Assembly: GCA_017562135.1 (NCBI GenBank) | Contig: QEYB01000180.1 | Coordinates: forward strand, 558,001 to 622,000 | Source: Dipylidium caninum | Lineage: Eukaryota; Platyhelminthes; Cestoda; Cyclophyllidea; Dipylidiidae | DNA: 64,000 nucleotides | Direction: 5' to 3' | In this document: positions 60,353-64,000 of the stretch, in pieces | Layout of the letters: the number at the start of each line of letters is the position of its first letter | Position numbering within the stretch: the stretch's first letter is position 1 | Position numbers and translations under genes: made by a program | The notes under the pieces: model-generated | Database searches by the model: none | The model's input: only the letters and a program-made list of their open reading frames with translations | What the model was told of the DNA's origin: nothing

Positions 60353-60838
60353 TCCCCTCGGTCACTAAACGTCCCGAATTTTTCGCATTTTGAGACATGT
60401 GACACACTTTTGCTTCTCCAAGGGAAAGTAGTCAAAGTGACCACACAAACAGAGCCCGTGCCGGTGGAGACTCCTTCGAGTTCTTCCACGTATCTCCAGT
60501 TTGGAGCAAGTGTCCCCACTGACGCTACAGAGAATCAGGTTGACAGCCAAATGTAGGTAGTTGCTGGTCCAGCTGGCGTGAAACGATCGCAGCATTCCCG
60601 ACTCTGCAGACCCGCCAGATGATACCACCTTGGTACGAGCTGATCTGGATGAGGATGGCGAACGTACCCGCTCCGCAAGACAACCTAGTGAAAATACTTA
60701 CGACAAGGAGGGCGTGTCCAGCAACTACTGAGTAATATTCAACTCCTTATTCCTCGACTTAGTGAGGTAGACTCGAGCGCAACTCAGTCGGAGGGAACTT
60801 TGAGCCTATTGCGGATGCATCGGCAACTAACCAGATGA
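60353..60838 (+). pseudogene. Inverted, frame-broken copy of the last CDK exon
   Basis: The plus strand here repeats the last CDK exon of 56,791-57,268. It starts after CGACGAACCCAG and ends at an ATGA corresponding to the original stop. Repeated one-base indels interrupt the frame, for example in the stretches corresponding to the DSQIVGSCW and EGVSQQLL segments. It has no kinase exons upstream and cannot encode a kinase. Confidence 0.85.
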
Positions 60839-61667
60839 ACTTTCAATCGCACAGATATGGTCGTCCTTTAGTCTTGACACCTGCAATACGCCTCTGCATG
60901 CATTTATAAAAGGGTATTTTAGATAATTCGTCCCCTGTACCATTGTTGTGTACTTTTTCTACTGTGTAGATTTCCATTATAGTTTCTACATAAGAACCTC
61001 AAATAAATGTGCTCGACTTTTTAATTTTTCCCGGCGAAAGCGCTTTATCATGTATGTATGTGTGGTCATATGCTTGTGAAACATGTGTAACAAAAGAAGA
61101 AATGGGTACTCGATTGTGCACAGAGGCCAGGCGTAAAAGTACTCCTCAGTACGGACGGGGGGAGTCTTTTTTTTGGTCATGCCAGATTTTTATATTCGTT
61201 CGAAGTGGTCGATCGTCGCCTTTTTGTTCGCCTAGGTTCAAAAATGGAACTAGTGACATCCTGCTTCGTTTGGACACAGAGTAAACAGCAGGCGGGTAAA
61301 CGATCAGGGTTATTTTTGCGGACTCTTTGTTCCGTTCAACTAATCTGCCGTTCCCTGATTATTTTTGCTTCTACGCTATTTCCCTTTGACAATTGTGGTG
61401 TTGTCCATTTGTGAAGTCTCGATAGGGTGCACACGAAGCGGCTGCTACTGGGAATTTAATCCGTCAACCTGTGTTTCTGTTGCCCTGAGAGGGGTAAATA
61501 CCAGTATACAACAACTGGTCTGCGCACATTAATGAGCAAACGCAGTTGGAGGAGCAGAGGGTGCGATGAGTGCCAACAAGGTCGGGTGGTGGCCACATGG
61601 TGTGGCACCCTCTGCAGTCTATATCACTCACCTGTAAGCTTGAAAGTGGAGGCTAAGGACTCGCGTT

Positions 61668-63686
61668 TTTATGAGACTGGCGATCGAACGCATTTCCCTG
61701 GTTGGTAAACCCTGCTGGAGCTGCATCACCGGGAAGGGCCAGGTTTCGCAACTTTTCCAACTGTTTGCCTATTTGATTTTCTACCACAGGGGGTGAGCTG
61801 ATTGATGGGGAGAGCCGGAAGCAGAGATTTTCCTAGCGCCTTCATCTATGACATTAATGGCTAGTGAGACACTGGCTTTTTTAGAGTTATAACGATATTT
61901 TTAGAAAGAGAAGTTTAAAAATAATTAATGTGTGAAATAACAACGAAGCATACACACTTTCATGTGTGCAGCAACCAAACATGGGACAAGGCGTTTGTTC
62001 GGGATCGGACAAGCCCAGTCTTTACGGTATTTCCATCCTCTCCGGTGACCGTGGCGTCGCGTTTCTGAGTGTGGCCGTACTCGTACAGCTACTCGGCCAC
62101 CGACTACGGTGAAAATTAGGCTTGCTGCGATGCTCCATCGGACCAACAGCACTAAGTTCAGCGCGTCGGCACCAAGCGCCAACCGGCCCTTCCTGGGATG
62201 AGAGCCCTGCTAGCTGAGCGGTCTCTTGCAGCTTGACCCGCATCATATGACTCTCGTTGGCCCATCCTCCTCTCTGGCACGCACAAAAATACACGGAAAT
62301 ACGTGGGTCATTTCGTCGTGCTGTATGCATAAGTGCCACTTTCCCGTCTCCCACAGTGTCACTTGATTTACTGATAAGATCTTTGATTAAAGGATACATG
62401 CTAGTTGGACAGAGAAGTAGGAAATCTATAAATTACTTGGATACTTGAACGAGAAAGCCAACGCTGTTGAACACTCTATTTTTCGCCAGTATCTTCATAC
62501 CTCTAATAGTTTCATTCGTAATGGCACACTTTATTTTACAAACCACTTTTAGTTCCTAATATTCCCTAAGAAACACTTTTGTTGGTGTCTGGCCCCCGCA
62601 AAATCATTGTAGTATACGTACGACTATGTTCCGATAAGCCGCCCGTATCCACGAGGCCTCTGGCGATTTCAAATCATTGGGCCAAAAGATGTGACTCGCC
62701 GCTTGGGAGAGATGGTGTTCCGCCAGTCACGACGTAGGGAGCCTGACCATCCAACGAGTTCTGCAACACATATTGGAAAAGCGACCCATCGCTACAGCGA
62801 CTGTGGGATCCCCCTAATTTGCAAACCAACTTGCGACAGGAAATGCCTTTCTCTATGGCAAACCGATCCCCTAAACTCAGATTGAATGCTAATTCTTTTC
62901 CAACTTGGCAATTTGTATTCCTCTTCTAATGGGACCCGATGCCCTCTGGGTGTTTATAACGCTAGTAATGACAGCGGTTTGTCGGGGCGATGCCTTGGAA
63001 AACCAGGGCGGTCGTTTAGTGTTTTAAGTTTTGGAAAATACTACCTTATTTACTTAACTGGCGTCCATAGCGTTCATAATCAGAAAACCCTGAATCAATT
63101 CACGCGAGTCTCGTAGCTATAAAGTGGCCTGTAATGTAATAAAAGGTGAACTGCTGAAATACTTTATGCCAGCAATTATGTGCCATCTGCGCAACTTCTG
63201 CCTACACATTTGCTTTATCAATAGCCTAAGAACTTTTGTGAGACCCAGCGGCGCTACGTACGAGGGTGTGGATCTTTGAATGGTTGTGGTGAGAAGTGTG
63301 GGAGGAGGGAGGCAGAAGCCTGTGAGACTCACGTCATTGAGGGGCGGCAGCAGCTAAATCGGCGTATATGACGAGGGGTGGGTGTTCGCGTTGGGCTGTG
63401 TAAATCTTGTGCATTACTGACTGTGCACTCCGCTACAGGGGAAAAGAACCAATCGGGAACAGCCGACGGAGTTAGCTATCGTGATGGCTATCGAGGCCAG
63501 ACGTAAGTACAGCGATCCTAAAAAGGTACGATAATACTGAGACTCATAACATTTATCCAATAGATGGTCGTAATTTCCTCAGTCTTTGTGTGCAATTCTG
63601 TAGATAAGCGCCGGTATCAGGAGGGCCAAGTTGAATTCCTACATTACCATTAGTCGTATTGGCCTCCGGGAGACTCTCCATCTGAA
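61668..63686 (-). pseudogene. Inverted, frame-broken copy of CRMP-like 3' exons
   Basis: Minus-strand copies of the CRMP-like exons lie at about 61,668-61,845 (last exon), 61,970-62,273, 62,622-62,814, 63,333-63,517 and near 63,655-63,686. Each carries one-base insertions or deletions. Where arm 1 itself is out of frame (near 55,565 and 55,622), this copy contains TTTTCACCG and GGTCACCGGAG, which restore the GGRVAV and NATVTGEDG frames. The two arms thus correct each other, as expected of two noisy reads of one locus. Confidence 0.8.
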
Positions 63687-64000
63687 AGAGTCGCACTCTT
63701 ATACATTAAGCTACGTTTGTTGAATGGGGCAGACGTGCTCACAGTTAAGATATGGATGACCAACGTTTACTTCTCGGTAGGCGTTTTTTATGCCTGTTTG
63801 CATCTTCTGTCTCTTTAACTTCTCCCATTAACTTTGCATGTATTTTCGACTACCGGGTTTGCAACTGCATGACACAAAAGAAAAATAGGACGGGGCTGCA
63901 CCTTCAAGTTTTCCATCGACCCTTCACGGGATCATTTCCGGCGTGTGGCTTTGTTAAGACACGGCTGAAGGCAATCCGGCCGATCGCGCCATCAGTAAAT

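Larger units (their letters stand above)
60333..64000. repeat. Inverted repeat, arm 2 (right), truncated by the window
   Basis: Reverse complement of 53,811-57,288, continuing past the window end. It is 3,668 bases against 3,478 in arm 1. The difference is made of many scattered single-base insertions with some deletions and substitutions, rather than one block. They fall equally in exons, introns and spacer and disrupt nearly every reading frame. That pattern is typical of uncorrected long reads rather than of selection on a gene copy. Confidence 0.95.

Noticed and set aside
53811..64000. Inverted repeats as terminal inverted repeats of a DNA transposon
   Set aside because: The arms consist of exons and introns of two host genes and the loop is a host kinase. 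No transposase or target-site duplication is seen.

Overview
This is nuclear DNA from an animal. All recognisable genes are metazoan nuclear genes interrupted by GT-AG introns, and there are no operons, phage, CRISPR arrays or prokaryotic features. A parasitic flatworm, perhaps a tapeworm, is my best guess. The reasons are several introns of only 30-37 bases, and a 3' splice acceptor immediately upstream of the start codon of most genes, as expected if mRNAs receive a spliced leader. No species-specific marker was recognised, so the clade is inference.

Layout. (1) 1-31,611 is GC-rich and gene-poor. It holds one confident gene, Nemo-like kinase (NLK, minus strand, 9,665-14,698, eight exons, 536 aa). 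The rest is intergenic sequence with a few simple repeats and two small hairpins. (2) From about 31 kb the sequence becomes AT-richer and gene-dense. TAF1, the largest TFIID subunit (minus, 31,612-44,450, 24 exons, about 2,418 aa), lies head-to-head with MEAF6 (plus, 45,176-45,832), a small subunit of histone acetyltransferase complexes. MEAF6 converges on a FET-family RNA-binding protein (FUS/EWSR1/TAF15/cabeza type, minus, 46,371-48,798). That gene is head-to-head with CRCP/RPC9, a subunit of RNA polymerase III (plus, 49,726-50,536). Four neighbouring genes therefore act in transcription or chromatin. (3) 51,783-55,983 (plus) encodes a divergent dihydropyrimidinase/CRMP-like protein without the catalytic metal-binding histidines. 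It converges on a CDK4/6-type cyclin-dependent kinase (minus, 56,791 to about 59,330).

The right end is abnormal. The segment 53,811-57,288 reappears inverted at 60,333-64,000 and runs off the window. It contains the 3' part of the CRMP-like gene and the last exon of the CDK gene. The second copy is about 190 bases longer through scattered single-base insertions that destroy its reading frames. The CDK gene between the arms also carries at least six one-base frame breaks. The most economical reading is an unpolished, possibly chimeric fold-back at a long-read contig end. A real but decayed inverted duplication cannot be excluded from the sequence alone. TAF1 has two isolated one-base frame breaks, also best explained as residual consensus errors.

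Exon boundaries were worked out by hand from splice signals, reading-frame phase and remembered conservation of each protein family. No alignment or database search was run.
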